From NCBI RefSeq assembly GCF_003711205.1, contig NZ_CP031013.1, positions 4,443,494 to 4,507,493 of the forward strand: a stretch of 64,000 nt of DNA, written 5' to 3'. Shown here piece after piece: positions 44,828 to 54,172 of the stretch. This DNA is from Polaromonas sp. SP1. Its GTDB lineage: Bacteria; Pseudomonadota; Gammaproteobacteria; Burkholderiales; Burkholderiaceae_C. Below the pieces are notes generated by a model. It searched no databases. It saw only the letters and a program-made list of their open reading frames with translations, and was not told the DNA's origin. Within the stretch, counting starts at the first letter, position 1. Every line of letters starts with the position of its first letter. Made by a program: the position numbers and the translations under genes.

Positions 44828-45693
44828 ATTCACTCCTTTAACCAATTAAATATTACTGACTATGCAAACTGCTTCTATAGCCTAGTTGACAGTAACAATC
44901 TGTATTCTCGGTTTTATATTATTTGTTGTTGCGAATTTTGGCTACGGCTCCGGCGTAGTTTCTGGTATGCAAAAAAAGACTTGCGAGGCTCGCGGTTTTG
45001 AGGAGCCGCTTTATGAGGCAATGGGCAACGCGATTGATGTCGCGCAAAAACTGCTGGGTGCGCTTGCTGCGGTCGCCACTGCACTTGATTGCGTGAAACC
45101 CCTGTCGAAGGGCTTTCGCAAATTGGAGATACCAGTTCAATAACTCTGCGTCCGTGCTAACGAATGGCAGCTTCAAACTAAACCTGTCACACAAGCGCCG
45201 TCATTGATTGCGGCGGCGAGCCAAGTCACACGGCCAGCAGGCTAGTTCTTATCCATAAGAAAAACACCGATCTGTCGAGCGCCGCGGAGGCGGAAATCCT
45301 GGTCGCATCAGCTTGGAGCGCTGATTTATCAACGATGTACCCAGAAGGTTCTGCGCGAACGCATTGGCCGGCTTTCGTGACGATCCGGGTAGTCGGTAAT
45401 GGCTGCGCGCAGGTCTTCAGCGTGAAAAGGTGTCGCGAAGGCGGGGTGGGTTGCCCCCTTCCAGCACTAGCATGGCGGACTGCCTGAGTCGCTCCATACT
45501 ACGATGGAGTTGGAGCTCCGGAAGTCAAGGCCGCATGAACCAGATGAATTGGAAATTGTGAAAAGGGAAAGTCCTGCTGAGTTGGGCAGGCATGCACATG
45601 CTTAAGCTAACGTCATTTGAAAATTGCAAAAATCTGCAGTTTGATGCGGTTGGCGTTTTATTGAACAGAAGATAGCCAGCCGAAGGCAGAGGC
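44828..45693. other. gene-poor stretch, 866 bp
   Basis: Mixed composition between the 758-residue gene and gspC. Overlapping short frames at about 44919-45194 (minus) and 44886-45143 (plus, MQKKTCEARGFEEPLYEAMGN) have no recognised family and are probably remains of a lost gene. The first part should hold the promoter of the 758-residue gene. Confidence 0.4.
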
Positions 45694-46131
45694 TCAATCC
45701 AGCAGCGGCATGTCCAGTATGACCAGCGCCGGGCCATCGCGCGTGGCAGATAGCATGACCTGGCGCGCGGTGGCAGACTTGAGCACCAAGCCTTCTTCTA
45801 CGACGCTGCCAACACGAAAAGGTTTGGGTGGATTGCCGTCAATCGCGATCAGCGCCGCACCACCACCGGGCGCGCCAGCTATCACCCCCTGTAGGACAAA
45901 GCGGCTTGAAAGAGTTGCCTGTGGCTCGGCGTTAGGCTCCGTAGCCCCCAGTATGCGGGCCAGTGCCCGCGGATCAATAACGGTAGGCGCAGCGTCTTGC
46001 GGCGCAGAAGTTGTCGAGCCATGCCCGGATGAAAAACGTACACCCCAATACAGCCCGCTCCCCGCAGCCAGTGTCCAAACCATTACGGTGATGGCCCGCA
46101 TGGCCCATTTACTTTGTGAAACTGACACCAT
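45694..46131 (-). CDS. gspC: GspC-like T2SS inner-membrane protein, short form
   Basis: About 145 residues with one N-terminal membrane helix (AITVMVWTLAAGSGLYWGVRF), a linker, and the T2SSC homology region (ARILGATEPNAEPQATLSSRFVLQGVIAGAPGGGAALIAIDGNPPKPFRVGSVVEEGLVLKSATARQVMLS). The PDZ or coiled-coil end of long GspC proteins is absent, leaving only the part that contacts the secretin. It couples inner-membrane machinery to GspD. Unlike most loci it is divergent from the other gsp genes, 38 bases from the gspG start. ATG 46149 is an alternative start. Confidence 0.85.
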   Translation of the reverse strand: MVSVSQSKWAMRAITVMVWTLAAGSGLYWGVRFSSGHGSTTSAPQDAAPTVIDPRALARILGATEPNAEPQATLSSRFVLQGVIAGAPGGGAALIAIDGNPPKPFRVGSVVEEGLVLKSATARQVMLSATRDGPALVILDMPLLD

Positions 46132-46169
46132 GCACAGATTATGATGCAACCAAAACAGCCGTCCAACCC

Positions 46170-46619
46170 ATGCACTTCATGAATTACTTCAAACCTTTTG
46201 CGCGTCGCAGCATACAGGCCGGTTTCACACTCATCGAGCTCATGGTGGTGCTGGTCATTATTGGCGTGCTGGCCGCTCTAATTGTGCCCAACGTCCTTGA
46301 CCGCGCCGACGACGCACGCTTGATGGCCGCCCGCACCGACGTGAACAACCTGATGCAGGCCATCAAGCTCTACAAGCTCGACAACCAGCGTACACCCACG
46401 GCAGAGCAGGGTTTGCAGGCACTGATTGCAAAACCCAATAACGCCCCCATTCCTGGCAACTGGAGGCCTTACCTTGAAAAGCTGCCCAACGACCCATGGG
46501 GTCGTCCTTATCAGTACCTCAATCCTGGAGTGAAGGGTGAAGTTGACGTAATGTCGCTGGGAGCTGACGGCCAGACTGGTGGCGAGGGAAAAAACGCAGA
46601 TATTGGAAGCTGGCAGTGA
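46170..46619 (+). CDS. gspG: T2SS major pseudopilin GspG
   Basis: A 149-residue prepilin. The leader MHFMNYFKPFARRSIQAG is cut before FTLIELMVVLVIIGVLAALIVPN by the prepilin peptidase, leaving a hydrophobic N-terminal helix. Mature part: DVNNLMQAIKLYKLDNQRTPTAEQGLQALI, PYLEKLPNDPWGRPYQYLNPG, and a calcium-type GADGQTGGEGKNADI end. Major subunit of the pseudopilus that pushes substrates out. First gene of the plus-strand gsp run. Confidence 0.95.
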   Translation: MHFMNYFKPFARRSIQAGFTLIELMVVLVIIGVLAALIVPNVLDRADDARLMAARTDVNNLMQAIKLYKLDNQRTPTAEQGLQALIAKPNNAPIPGNWRPYLEKLPNDPWGRPYQYLNPGVKGEVDVMSLGADGQTGGEGKNADIGSWQ

Positions 46620-47191
46620 GAATGCCGCCCTCACGTTCTCCCCTGGGGTTGATTGGCAGCCCCTACTTCAACGGGGTGATGTTGGCCGCACGGATGCTAA
46701 ATGCATGTGTGCTGCGCCGTAAATCCCGCCGGAGTCGTCGCTCTTCAAACATCGGTTTAACGCTGCTGGAATTGCTGGTAGTCGTCACCATCATCGCCAT
46801 GACCACAGCTGGCGTGAGCCTGGCGCTTCGTGATAGCTCTGAAGCTGCGCTAGAGCGCGAGGCTCAGCGACTTGCTGCGCTGTTTGAGTCTGCGCGTGCA
46901 CAATCACGCGCCCGAGGTGTAACGGTGCACTGGCACACCACGGCTGAAGGTTTTCGTTTCGAAGGCCTTGACGACCAAGCCTTGCCCAGCAGCTGGTTGA
47001 ATGACGAAACGCAGGTCCTTGGCGTTAATCGATTACAGCTGGTGCCTGAACCTATTATTGGCCCGCAGGTCATCGAGTTGTCCATTGCAAACCGAAGTGC
47101 CGGCACGTCGAGTCCCCAGCCTGTACGCGTGTTGCGGGTTGGTACGGACGGCCTTCGGCCCTTTGCGGTGCAAGCCGCAGGACAACCTTGA
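46616..47191 (+). CDS. gspH: T2SS minor pseudopilin GspH
   Basis: A pseudopilin with prepilin cleavage before LTLLELLVVVTIIAMTTAGVSLAL. The mature C-terminal half (AQRLAALFESARAQSRARGVTVHWH, then FEGLDDQALPSSWL) matches the GspH beta domain. The start is uncertain: the widest is GTG 46616, overlapping gspG by 4 bases, but a leader of 47 residues is long, so ATG 46679 or 46694 may be used. Confidence 0.85.
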   Translation: MRMPPSRSPLGLIGSPYFNGVMLAARMLNACVLRRKSRRSRRSSNIGLTLLELLVVVTIIAMTTAGVSLALRDSSEAALEREAQRLAALFESARAQSRARGVTVHWHTTAEGFRFEGLDDQALPSSWLNDETQVLGVNRLQLVPEPIIGPQVIELSIANRSAGTSSPQPVRVLRVGTDGLRPFAVQAAGQP

Positions 47192-47209
47192 CGCCACAAT
47201 GAAGCAAAC

Positions 47210-47596
47210 ATGAGGCAATATCCACGTCCTCAAGGCTCAGCCCGCCCAACCCCGGGTTTCACCATGATTGAAGTGCTGGTCGCACTGAGCATTGTGGCTA
47301 TCTCATTGCTAGCAGGGCTGCAAGCAACCAGTGCCTTGACCAGCAATGCGATGCGGCAATCAGACGTGATGCTGGCGCATATCTGCGCTGAAAACGAGCT
47401 TGTAAAAAATCGGCTTTCGCATCAGATGCCCGGTGTAGGTGACACGGCAACAGCCTGTGAGCAGGCGGGGCGGACGTTGCAGGTGACTCTGTCAGTGCGG
47501 CCCACGCCAAACCCGGATTTCAGGCGTGTGGATGCGCAGGTCAGTGATGGTGGCGCATCAATATTGCAAATTGCGACGGTAGTTGCGCGCTACTGA
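47210..47596 (+). CDS. gspI: T2SS minor pseudopilin GspI
   Basis: A 128-residue pseudopilin. The leader ends G, and the mature protein starts FTMIEVLVALSIVAISLLAGLQATSALTSNAM, typical of GspI, then LAHICAENELVKNRLSHQMPG and a small beta region. It forms the tip complex with GspJ and GspK. It begins 18 bases after gspH. Confidence 0.9.
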   Translation: MRQYPRPQGSARPTPGFTMIEVLVALSIVAISLLAGLQATSALTSNAMRQSDVMLAHICAENELVKNRLSHQMPGVGDTATACEQAGRTLQVTLSVRPTPNPDFRRVDAQVSDGGASILQIATVVARY

Positions 47597-47607
47597 TTAG
47601 TTCCAAC

Positions 47608-48318
47608 ATGGGTTCTAGCGCCAACAAATCAAATCAAAGCGGCTTTACGCTGATCGAGTTGCTGGTTGCCATCACCGTCATGGCCTTGCTGGCCATTTTG
47701 AGCTGGCGCGTGCTTGACGGCATGGCGCGTGCGCAGAGCCAAACAAGTCAACGTGCCGATGAGATGCTCACCCTGCAGGCCGGGCTGACACAGTGGAAAG
47801 TGGACCTCGATTCCCTGACCCAGACGCCGGGGATCAGCAGCATGGACTGGGACGGACGGGTGCTTAGAATGACGCGCCGCACCTCGTCGCCCGGTGAGGG
47901 CCTAAGGGTGGTTGCTTGGACGCGTCGTGCTGATGCGGGAGGGCAATGGTTGCGATGGCAGTCGCCTGTGTTGCGCACTCTAGGGGGCTGGAACGAAGCT
48001 TGGAGCCGCGCAAGCGTATGGGCACAAAACGCCAGCACCGAAGACCGCACACGTGAAGTGCTGGTGGTGCCCGTTGAAGATTGGCAAATCTTTTACTTTC
48101 GTGGTGATGCCTGGACCAATCCGCTGTCTAGTGATGCTGGTCAGTCGGCCTTGGAAAGTGCACCTGGCGGAACATCAACGGCCGCTTTGCACGGCGTGTC
48201 GCAGACCGTGGTACCTGAAGGCGTACGTCTGGTCTTGAGCTTGCCTGCTGGTTTTGCCATTAGCGGGAAAATCACACTGGATTGGATACGCCCGACCATA
48301 GGAGGTGACAAATCATGA
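47608..48318 (+). CDS. gspJ: T2SS minor pseudopilin GspJ
   Basis: A 236-residue pseudopilin. Leader ends SG, cut before FTLIELLVAITVMALLAILSWRVLDGM. The soluble part (DEMLTLQAGLTQWKVDLDSLTQTPG, GLRVVAWTRR, LVLSLPAG) fits GspJ. Its stop overlaps the gspK start (ATGA), and the AGGAGG ribosome site for gspK lies within its end, so these two are coupled. Confidence 0.9.
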   Translation: MGSSANKSNQSGFTLIELLVAITVMALLAILSWRVLDGMARAQSQTSQRADEMLTLQAGLTQWKVDLDSLTQTPGISSMDWDGRVLRMTRRTSSPGEGLRVVAWTRRADAGGQWLRWQSPVLRTLGGWNEAWSRASVWAQNASTEDRTREVLVVPVEDWQIFYFRGDAWTNPLSSDAGQSALESAPGGTSTAALHGVSQTVVPEGVRLVLSLPAGFAISGKITLDWIRPTIGGDKS

Positions 48319-49316
48319 CATCCCATAGCGTATTGACTGCGCGTAGGCATGCTGGTGCAGCGCTGCTGGCCGCAATGCTGACGATGACACTGGTGGCCAC
48401 TTTTGCAGCGGCAGCGCTATGGCAGCAGTTTCGCGGTATTGAAGTCGAAGGGGCAGAGCGCATACGTGTGCAATCGGGCTGGATTCTTACGGGCGCGTTG
48501 GACTGGGCACGCCTGATCCTTCGCCAAGATGCGCAATCTGGCGAAACTGATCACTTGGCCGAGCCCTGGGCTACGCCAATGAACGAGGCGCGCCTCTCCA
48601 GCTTCCTGGCGGCGGATAACACTATCAGCGACACCGACAATCAGCGCGATGCCTTTTTGTCCAGTCAGGTCAGCGACCTTCAGGCGCGGCTCAATGTGAC
48701 AAACCTGATAGACGACAGCGCCCTATCTGAGTCCGGACTGCAAAGTTTTGCTCGCCTGTTTGACTTGCTGGGGCTTCCGGCTGAGCAGTTGTCTAAGCTT
48801 TCGGGGCAAATGCTAAAAGCTTCGCGTGCGGCTGCTGGCCCGTCTGATGCCGCAAGCAGCACGCAGATTCCCATTATTCCGCAGCGCGTCGAACAGTTGG
48901 TCTGGCTCGGCCTGTCGCCAGATGTTCTGTCTGTGCTTTCGCCCTACATCACGCTGCTGCCGCAGCGCACACCCGTTAATCTAAACACCGCCAGTGCTGA
49001 AGTCATTTATGCCATTACACCCGACCTGCAACTGGTCGATGCACAAAAGCTGGTTGCTGCCCGTGCGCGCAGTCACTTTCGTGACCTGAGTGAAGCGAGC
49101 CAGCAAATTGGTGGCGCGGTGCAGTTTGACGACGGACGGCATTCCGTAGCGTCACGATTTTTTGAGGTACGCGAGCGCTTGAAACTTGACCAGGTGATTG
49201 TTCCGGAGCGCTCGTTGCTCCAGCGCGACGGCCTCAGTATACGCACCCTATGGCGCGACCGGGGCGCGGTTGCCGATGTCGTGTTACCTGTGTCCGGCAA
49301 CGCCCCGCGCTCGTGA
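48315..49316 (+). CDS. gspK: T2SS minor pseudopilin GspK
   Basis: A 333-residue protein, the largest pseudopilin and tip of the pseudopilus. It begins with a short leader and hydrophobic helix (GAALLAAMLTMTLVATFAAAALWQQF) and lacks the usual Glu at +5, as GspK does. The core includes LDWARLILRQDAQSG, DLQARLNVTNLIDDSALSESGLQSF, PVNLNTASAEVIYAI and a helix-hairpin-helix-like DAQKLVAARARSHFRDL. Starts at an AGGAGG site overlapping gspJ. Confidence 0.92.
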   Translation: MTSHSVLTARRHAGAALLAAMLTMTLVATFAAAALWQQFRGIEVEGAERIRVQSGWILTGALDWARLILRQDAQSGETDHLAEPWATPMNEARLSSFLAADNTISDTDNQRDAFLSSQVSDLQARLNVTNLIDDSALSESGLQSFARLFDLLGLPAEQLSKLSGQMLKASRAAAGPSDAASSTQIPIIPQRVEQLVWLGLSPDVLSVLSPYITLLPQRTPVNLNTASAEVIYAITPDLQLVDAQKLVAARARSHFRDLSEASQQIGGAVQFDDGRHSVASRFFEVRERLKLDQVIVPERSLLQRDGLSIRTLWRDRGAVADVVLPVSGNAPRS

Positions 49317-49385
49317 TGGCGTTAAGAGTCTTCAGGGCGTTATCGTATCAATACGCCCACCTAAAATGACCCACAACTCTGCCCC

Positions 49386-50633
49386 ATGAGCACACTGATC
49401 ATTTGCTTACCCCCCACACCGCATGGCGCCGCAAGCGTATATGACTACGCGCTCACGCCCGACGGCCGTACCCTGGCCAGTCATGCGACTGTACCGGCTG
49501 CACTTTTGCCGGCTGCGGAGCGCCGTGGTGAGGTGCTTGCGGTGTTGCCTGCTAGTCAGATGTCGTGGCATTCGGTTGAACTGCCCAAGGGGATAGGCAC
49601 CGGATCACCGCGGCTGCGCGCCGTCCTTGAAAACCTGCTTGAGGACAGGCTGCTGGACGAACCTGGTCAACTGCATCTGGCGCTGGCACCCGATGCAGCC
49701 AGCAGCGAGCCGGCTTGGGTAGCGGCTTGTGACCGTACGTGGCTGTGCGAGCATTTGCAGGCACTTGAAGCCGCCGGCAAGACGGTAACCCGTATCGTGC
49801 CTGAGTTTGCGCCTGGAGCGGGTGCTCTACAGCTACATGTGTTGGGCGAGGTTGATCATCCGTTTATGGTGCTGATCGGCCGGGCCGTGAGCGGCACGAT
49901 TTTTTTGCCACTGTGCAATTCGGCTTTAGCACTTGTCGAGCAGCTTCAGTCCGGGCCGGATATCGCGGGCGAAGAAGTGCTGGCTTTGGCCGAGCCCGCA
50001 TTGGCCACGCTTGCCGAACAGTCTTTGCAGCGCAAGGTCAATTTGCTGACACGCCAGCAGCGCTGGCTGCGCGCCTCGAGCTCTCCCTGGGATTTGGCGC
50101 AATTTGACCTCACTAATACAAGCCGCACGCGTGCGATCAGGCGCTTTTTCAGCGGATGCCGCGAAGTCTTGCAGGCACCGGCTTGGCGCCCTGCAAGGTG
50201 GGGAGCCGGCGCGTTATTGGTGGCCAATCTGGCAGGTCTTAACGCCTGGGCCTGGAAGGAGCAATCGGTATTGCACGCGCGCCGCAAGGCCATTGAAACT
50301 TCGCTAACGCAAACCTTCCCGCAAGTACGGGTTGTGGTGGACGCGCCACTGCAGATGGAGCGTGAAATAGCCAAGCTACGCCGCGCCACCGGCGCGACAT
50401 CTGGGCGTGACCTCGAAGCGATTCTTACCGCTCTTGGAAACGCCACTGCGGCTGAACAGACAGCCAGCGCTATTGAGTTTTCAGCCGATGAGGCACGCAT
50501 CAAGGGCTTGCAGCTCAACGCGCAGAGCGCGGGGGAACTGTCTGCCCGGCTTAGGAACCAGGGCTACTCTGTACGCCTTGAGGGCGACACGGTCGTCGTC
50601 CGGCAAGACGGTGAACAGGGAATCGCGCCATGA
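49386..50633 (+). CDS. gspL: T2SS assembly-platform protein GspL
   Basis: A 415-residue bitopic inner-membrane protein. A cytoplasmic actin-like domain (MSTLIICLPPTPHGAASVYDYALTPDGRTL; LENLLEDRLLDEPGQLHLALAP) is followed by a membrane helix (WGAGALLVANLAGLNAWAW) and a ferredoxin-like periplasmic domain (LEAILTALGNATAAEQTASAIEFSADEARIKGLQL). It recruits GspE and pairs with GspM, whose gene overlaps by 4 bases. Confidence 0.92.
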   Translation: MSTLIICLPPTPHGAASVYDYALTPDGRTLASHATVPAALLPAAERRGEVLAVLPASQMSWHSVELPKGIGTGSPRLRAVLENLLEDRLLDEPGQLHLALAPDAASSEPAWVAACDRTWLCEHLQALEAAGKTVTRIVPEFAPGAGALQLHVLGEVDHPFMVLIGRAVSGTIFLPLCNSALALVEQLQSGPDIAGEEVLALAEPALATLAEQSLQRKVNLLTRQQRWLRASSSPWDLAQFDLTNTSRTRAIRRFFSGCREVLQAPAWRPARWGAGALLVANLAGLNAWAWKEQSVLHARRKAIETSLTQTFPQVRVVVDAPLQMEREIAKLRRATGATSGRDLEAILTALGNATAAEQTASAIEFSADEARIKGLQLNAQSAGELSARLRNQGYSVRLEGDTVVVRQDGEQGIAP

Positions 50634-51136
50634 AAGCAGCTCTCGTCCTCGGCCGCTTACGGGCCCGCTGGTGCGCACTTCATGCGCGGCAGCAAACTTT
50701 GATAGCTAGTGCTGCAATTGTGGTGATCATAGGATTCCTATGGTGGCTGCTGATAGCACCGCCCTTGCGCACGCTAAGCCAGGCGGATGCTCAGCGGCGC
50801 ATCCTAGACGCTCAACTGCAAAAAATGCAAGGCCTGCAGGCGCAAGCCCAGGCGCTGATCTCGCAACCCAAAATAAACCGCGATGACGCCTGGCGCGCAC
50901 TCGAGGCCTCGGTGGAGGAGTATTTGGGCCCTAGCGCACAGATCAAGATAGTCGGTGACCGCGCTACCGTCTCGCTGCGCAATACACCGGCCGAGGCGCT
51001 GTCGCAGTGGCTGACGCACGCACGTGTCAATGCACGCGCTTTTCCGACAGATGTGCGCTTGACACGTAACCTAAGCGTCGCTGATGCCCCTGCTAAGTGG
51101 GACGGCGTGCTGGTGCTGGCTCTGCCGGCGCAGTGA
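50630..51136 (+). CDS. gspM: T2SS assembly-platform protein GspM
   Basis: A 168-residue bitopic inner-membrane protein with one helix (LIASAAIVVIIGFLWWLLIAPPL) and a periplasmic ferredoxin-like domain (VEEYLGPSAQIKIVGDRATVSLRNTPAEALSQWL). It partners GspL. Its ATG overlaps the gspL stop (ATGA), so the two are coupled. Confidence 0.9.
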   Translation: MKAALVLGRLRARWCALHARQQTLIASAAIVVIIGFLWWLLIAPPLRTLSQADAQRRILDAQLQKMQGLQAQAQALISQPKINRDDAWRALEASVEEYLGPSAQIKIVGDRATVSLRNTPAEALSQWLTHARVNARAFPTDVRLTRNLSVADAPAKWDGVLVLALPAQ

Positions 51137-51905
51137 ATCGCGCCTGATGACCCATCCTTAACATCAACATGCGCTTCGCGCTGCTTGCTTATTTTCCGGT
51201 TTCGCGAGTTCCACTAGCGTCACGCCCCGGTATCCGCAGGCAGTGACGAGGGGCTAGGCGACACCCGGAGCGGTTTTGATACTGGTTTTGCTACTAGTGT
51301 TTTTTGCGCCTGCGCACTGATTAAAGCGCTCGGCATGGTGCCGTAGGACTTTGCCTGGCTACTGCTGGCTGGCGATGCCGGCAGCTGTAACAGTGCCATG
51401 CTGCCGGAACAGATTGACTGGGGGCTGGACTTAGCCCGGCCCCCCCCTGAACATGCAACTTCTCTTCGACTGCTACACCACAACTCGCTGCAGGTCAGGG
51501 TTTCGAGAAACTTTACCGGTACTGCGCTTCGGGTGTCTGATGCTGCATCACAATACGCAGCGCCCCTGGTGGCCGGATTGGAAACTATTGGAGCACGGTG
51601 CAGGCCGAAGGCAGTTAACAGATCACACCAAGAGGTGTTTCAGTAGAATGATTTGAGTGGCGACTGGGGGGTGACTCTAAATACACAACTGATAGCGCGT
51701 GGGCTGTTATTCAGCCTGTCTACACTGTAGCGATTGCCATTTATCGTCTGAGGCTATACGGCAACATTGGAGGTATTACGGCTACCTGGAACCCTCCGCA
51801 CACGAAGGCAGTGTGCAGCTAACGGGAAGCCGCCTTTGGATTGACCGCGTCTGGGTTTCAGAGGCGCTGCGAGCGCCCGTTCCATCATCACTTTGGGCTA
51901 AATAC
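51137..51905 (+). other. decayed stretch where gspN might be expected
   Basis: 769 bases between gspM and gspD, with stops in all frames. In related loci this spot often holds gspN. A start-like frame at 51170-51245 reads MRFALLAYFPVSRVPLASRPG before a stop, and later pieces (WGLDLARPP near 51420) look protein-like, so a lost gspN is possible but weakly supported. The last 200 bases remain open in the gspD frame but are unlike a GspD start. Confidence 0.4.
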
Positions 51906-54167
51906 ATGACAAACCGCCGCATCCGCCTCCTTATGCCGATCAAGGCCGTTGCGCCTAGTGGCAACATGTTTCTGCCAAAGCTTCAGTTTGCTACTGTTTC
52001 GATAGCTTTCCATGCCCTATTTGCTTGGTCTCCAGGTATATCTAATGCTCAAAATCTTCCGACCGGCCCTTCCCGCCAGGCATTAGCGGCCGGCGCTACG
52101 CGCGCGGGCGCTCCGGTGACGCTGAACTTCGTGAACGCCGAGGTTGACGCTGTCGCCCGTACCATGGCCGTTATCACCGGGCGCAATGTGGTGGTAGACC
52201 CGCGCGTCAAGGGCACGATTACGCTGGTGACCACCACGCCGGTAACGCCCACTCAGGCCTTGCGCCAGTTCTCCATCCAACTGCGTACCCAGGGCCTCGC
52301 CCTTGTTGAATCATCGGGCCTGTACCTGGTGGTTCCTGAAGCTGATGCTAAGCTGCAAAGTGGCGCGGTGTCTGCGGGTGCTGTTCCGGCAGCTAGCGGC
52401 CAGATCATCACGCAGATTTTCCGCCTCAACCATGAGACCGCCAACAACCTAGTGCCAGTGTTGCGGCCGCTCATCAGTCCGAACAACACAATCAACGTCA
52501 ACCCGGGCAACAACTCGCTCATCGTGACCGACTACGCCGACAACCTGCAGCGTATTGGCACCATCATTGCTGCTCTGGATGTAGCCAATGCCACGGGCGT
52601 TGAAATTATTCGCCTGCAATACGCCATAGCGACTGACCTGGCGCCGCTGGTCACGCGGCTGATTGAATCGGGCAGTAGCGCGGCAGGAGGCTCAGGCCAG
52701 GCTGACACGGCATTCAAAACCACGCTGGTGGCTGAGCCGCGCAGCAATTCGCTGATTTTGCGCGCAGCCAATCCGGCGCGGCTGGCGCTGGTTCGCACAC
52801 TCGTTGAAAAGTTAGACCAAGGCGCTTTCAATGGCGCAGCTTCTGCCAATGGCTCGGGTGGAAAGGAATCCGCCACCGGCAACATTTACGTGGTTTATCT
52901 GAAAAACGCTGATGCGACCAAGCTGGCAACTACACTGCGTGCCGCGCTTGCTGCTAACTCGGCCAGCGGCGCTACGGCTAGCGGATTGAGCAGTAGCTCT
53001 TCAACGCTTGCCACTACAGCCAATGCTGGCTCGTCGGGTGGCAATACCGCAGCTACCGGCAGCTTAAGCGTATCTCAGCCGTCTACCGGCGGGCAGATAC
53101 AGGCTGACCCGGCCACCAACTCATTGATCATTACAGCACCCGAGCCGCAGTATCGGCAATTGCGCGCTGTAATTGACAAGCTCGACGCCAGGCGCGCGCA
53201 GGTGTTTGTGGAAAGCTTGATTGCCGAGGTCAATGCTGACAAGGCAGCCGAGTTCGGCATACAGTTCCAAGGCGCTCTGGGGAAAAAAGGTGACAACAAT
53301 ATCGGCTTGCTAGGTACCAACTTCAGCATTGGCGGCACTAACATCATTACGCTTGCAAAACAGGCCGCCAGCGGCGGCGCAGTGCCTTCACCGGGTGGAA
53401 ACTTCGGCATTGCCACCAAGCAGGGGAACGGGGTCTACGTGCTGGGTTTTCTGGCACGTTTCCTGGAGTCAAGCGGTGAAGGCAATGTCTTGTCCACCCC
53501 AAATCTGCTGACACTCGACAACGAGGAAGCTCGCATCGTAGTGGGCCGAAATGTCCCCTTTATCACCGGCCAGTACATTAACAACAACACCAGCATGGGC
53601 TCTGTCAATCCGTTCCAGACCATTGAGCGCAAGGATGTGGGTTTGACACTGCGCGTGAAGCCGCAGGTCAGTGAAGACGGCAGCGTGAAACTTCAGGTCT
53701 TCCAGGAGGTCAGTAGCGTTGACCCGGCAACCGTCAATTCCCCCAATGGCCCCACAACAAATAAGCGCTCAATCGAGTCCAATGTAGTGGTTGAGGACGG
53801 TGCCATTGTGGTGCTGGGTGGGCTGTTGACCGATGAGTATTCGGGCGGGCAGGAAAAAGTGCCTGGTTTGGGCGATGTTCCGCTATTTGGCAACCTGTTC
53901 AAGGGCGAGTCGCGCTCGCGCAGAAAATCTAACCTTATGGTCTTTTTGCGACCTGTGGTGGTACGCGATGCAACCGCAACCGATAACCTGTCCATGGACC
54001 GTTACGAATTTATGCGCGGCGCCCAGAAAGACAACCAACCTATACCTAATGTGATGGTTCCAGTTAACGGTTCAGCAGTGCTGCCGCCGCGCCCGCCCTA
54101 TGCGCCAGGAGCCGCACCGGCCATACCTCCATCCCTTCCTTTGATCACCTCTGCGCCAGCAAATTAA
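51906..54167 (+). CDS. gspD: T2SS outer-membrane secretin GspD
   Basis: A secretin of about 753 residues. A signal-peptide-like region (FLPKLQFATVSIAFHALFAWSPGISNAQ) leads to N0-N3 domains (LNFVNAEVDAVARTMAVITGRNVVVDPRVKGTITLVT; ITQIFRLNHETANNLVPVLRPLISPNNTINVNPGNNSLIVTDYADN), a Ser/Gly/Ala-rich loop in N3, and the secretin core with VPFITGQYINNN, ERKDVGLTLRVKPQVSEDGSVKL and VPGLGDVPLFGNLFK. C-terminal tail is Pro-rich. It forms the outer-membrane channel. ATG 51906 or 51966 may be the real start; the frame is open further upstream. Confidence 0.95.
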   Translation: MTNRRIRLLMPIKAVAPSGNMFLPKLQFATVSIAFHALFAWSPGISNAQNLPTGPSRQALAAGATRAGAPVTLNFVNAEVDAVARTMAVITGRNVVVDPRVKGTITLVTTTPVTPTQALRQFSIQLRTQGLALVESSGLYLVVPEADAKLQSGAVSAGAVPAASGQIITQIFRLNHETANNLVPVLRPLISPNNTINVNPGNNSLIVTDYADNLQRIGTIIAALDVANATGVEIIRLQYAIATDLAPLVTRLIESGSSAAGGSGQADTAFKTTLVAEPRSNSLILRAANPARLALVRTLVEKLDQGAFNGAASANGSGGKESATGNIYVVYLKNADATKLATTLRAALAANSASGATASGLSSSSSTLATTANAGSSGGNTAATGSLSVSQPSTGGQIQADPATNSLIITAPEPQYRQLRAVIDKLDARRAQVFVESLIAEVNADKAAEFGIQFQGALGKKGDNNIGLLGTNFSIGGTNIITLAKQAASGGAVPSPGGNFGIATKQGNGVYVLGFLARFLESSGEGNVLSTPNLLTLDNEEARIVVGRNVPFITGQYINNNTSMGSVNPFQTIERKDVGLTLRVKPQVSEDGSVKLQVFQEVSSVDPATVNSPNGPTTNKRSIESNVVVEDGAIVVLGGLLTDEYSGGQEKVPGLGDVPLFGNLFKGESRSRRKSNLMVFLRPVVVRDATATDNLSMDRYEFMRGAQKDNQPIPNVMVPVNGSAVLPPRPPYAPGAAPAIPPSLPLITSAPAN

Positions 54168-54172
54168 GTTAA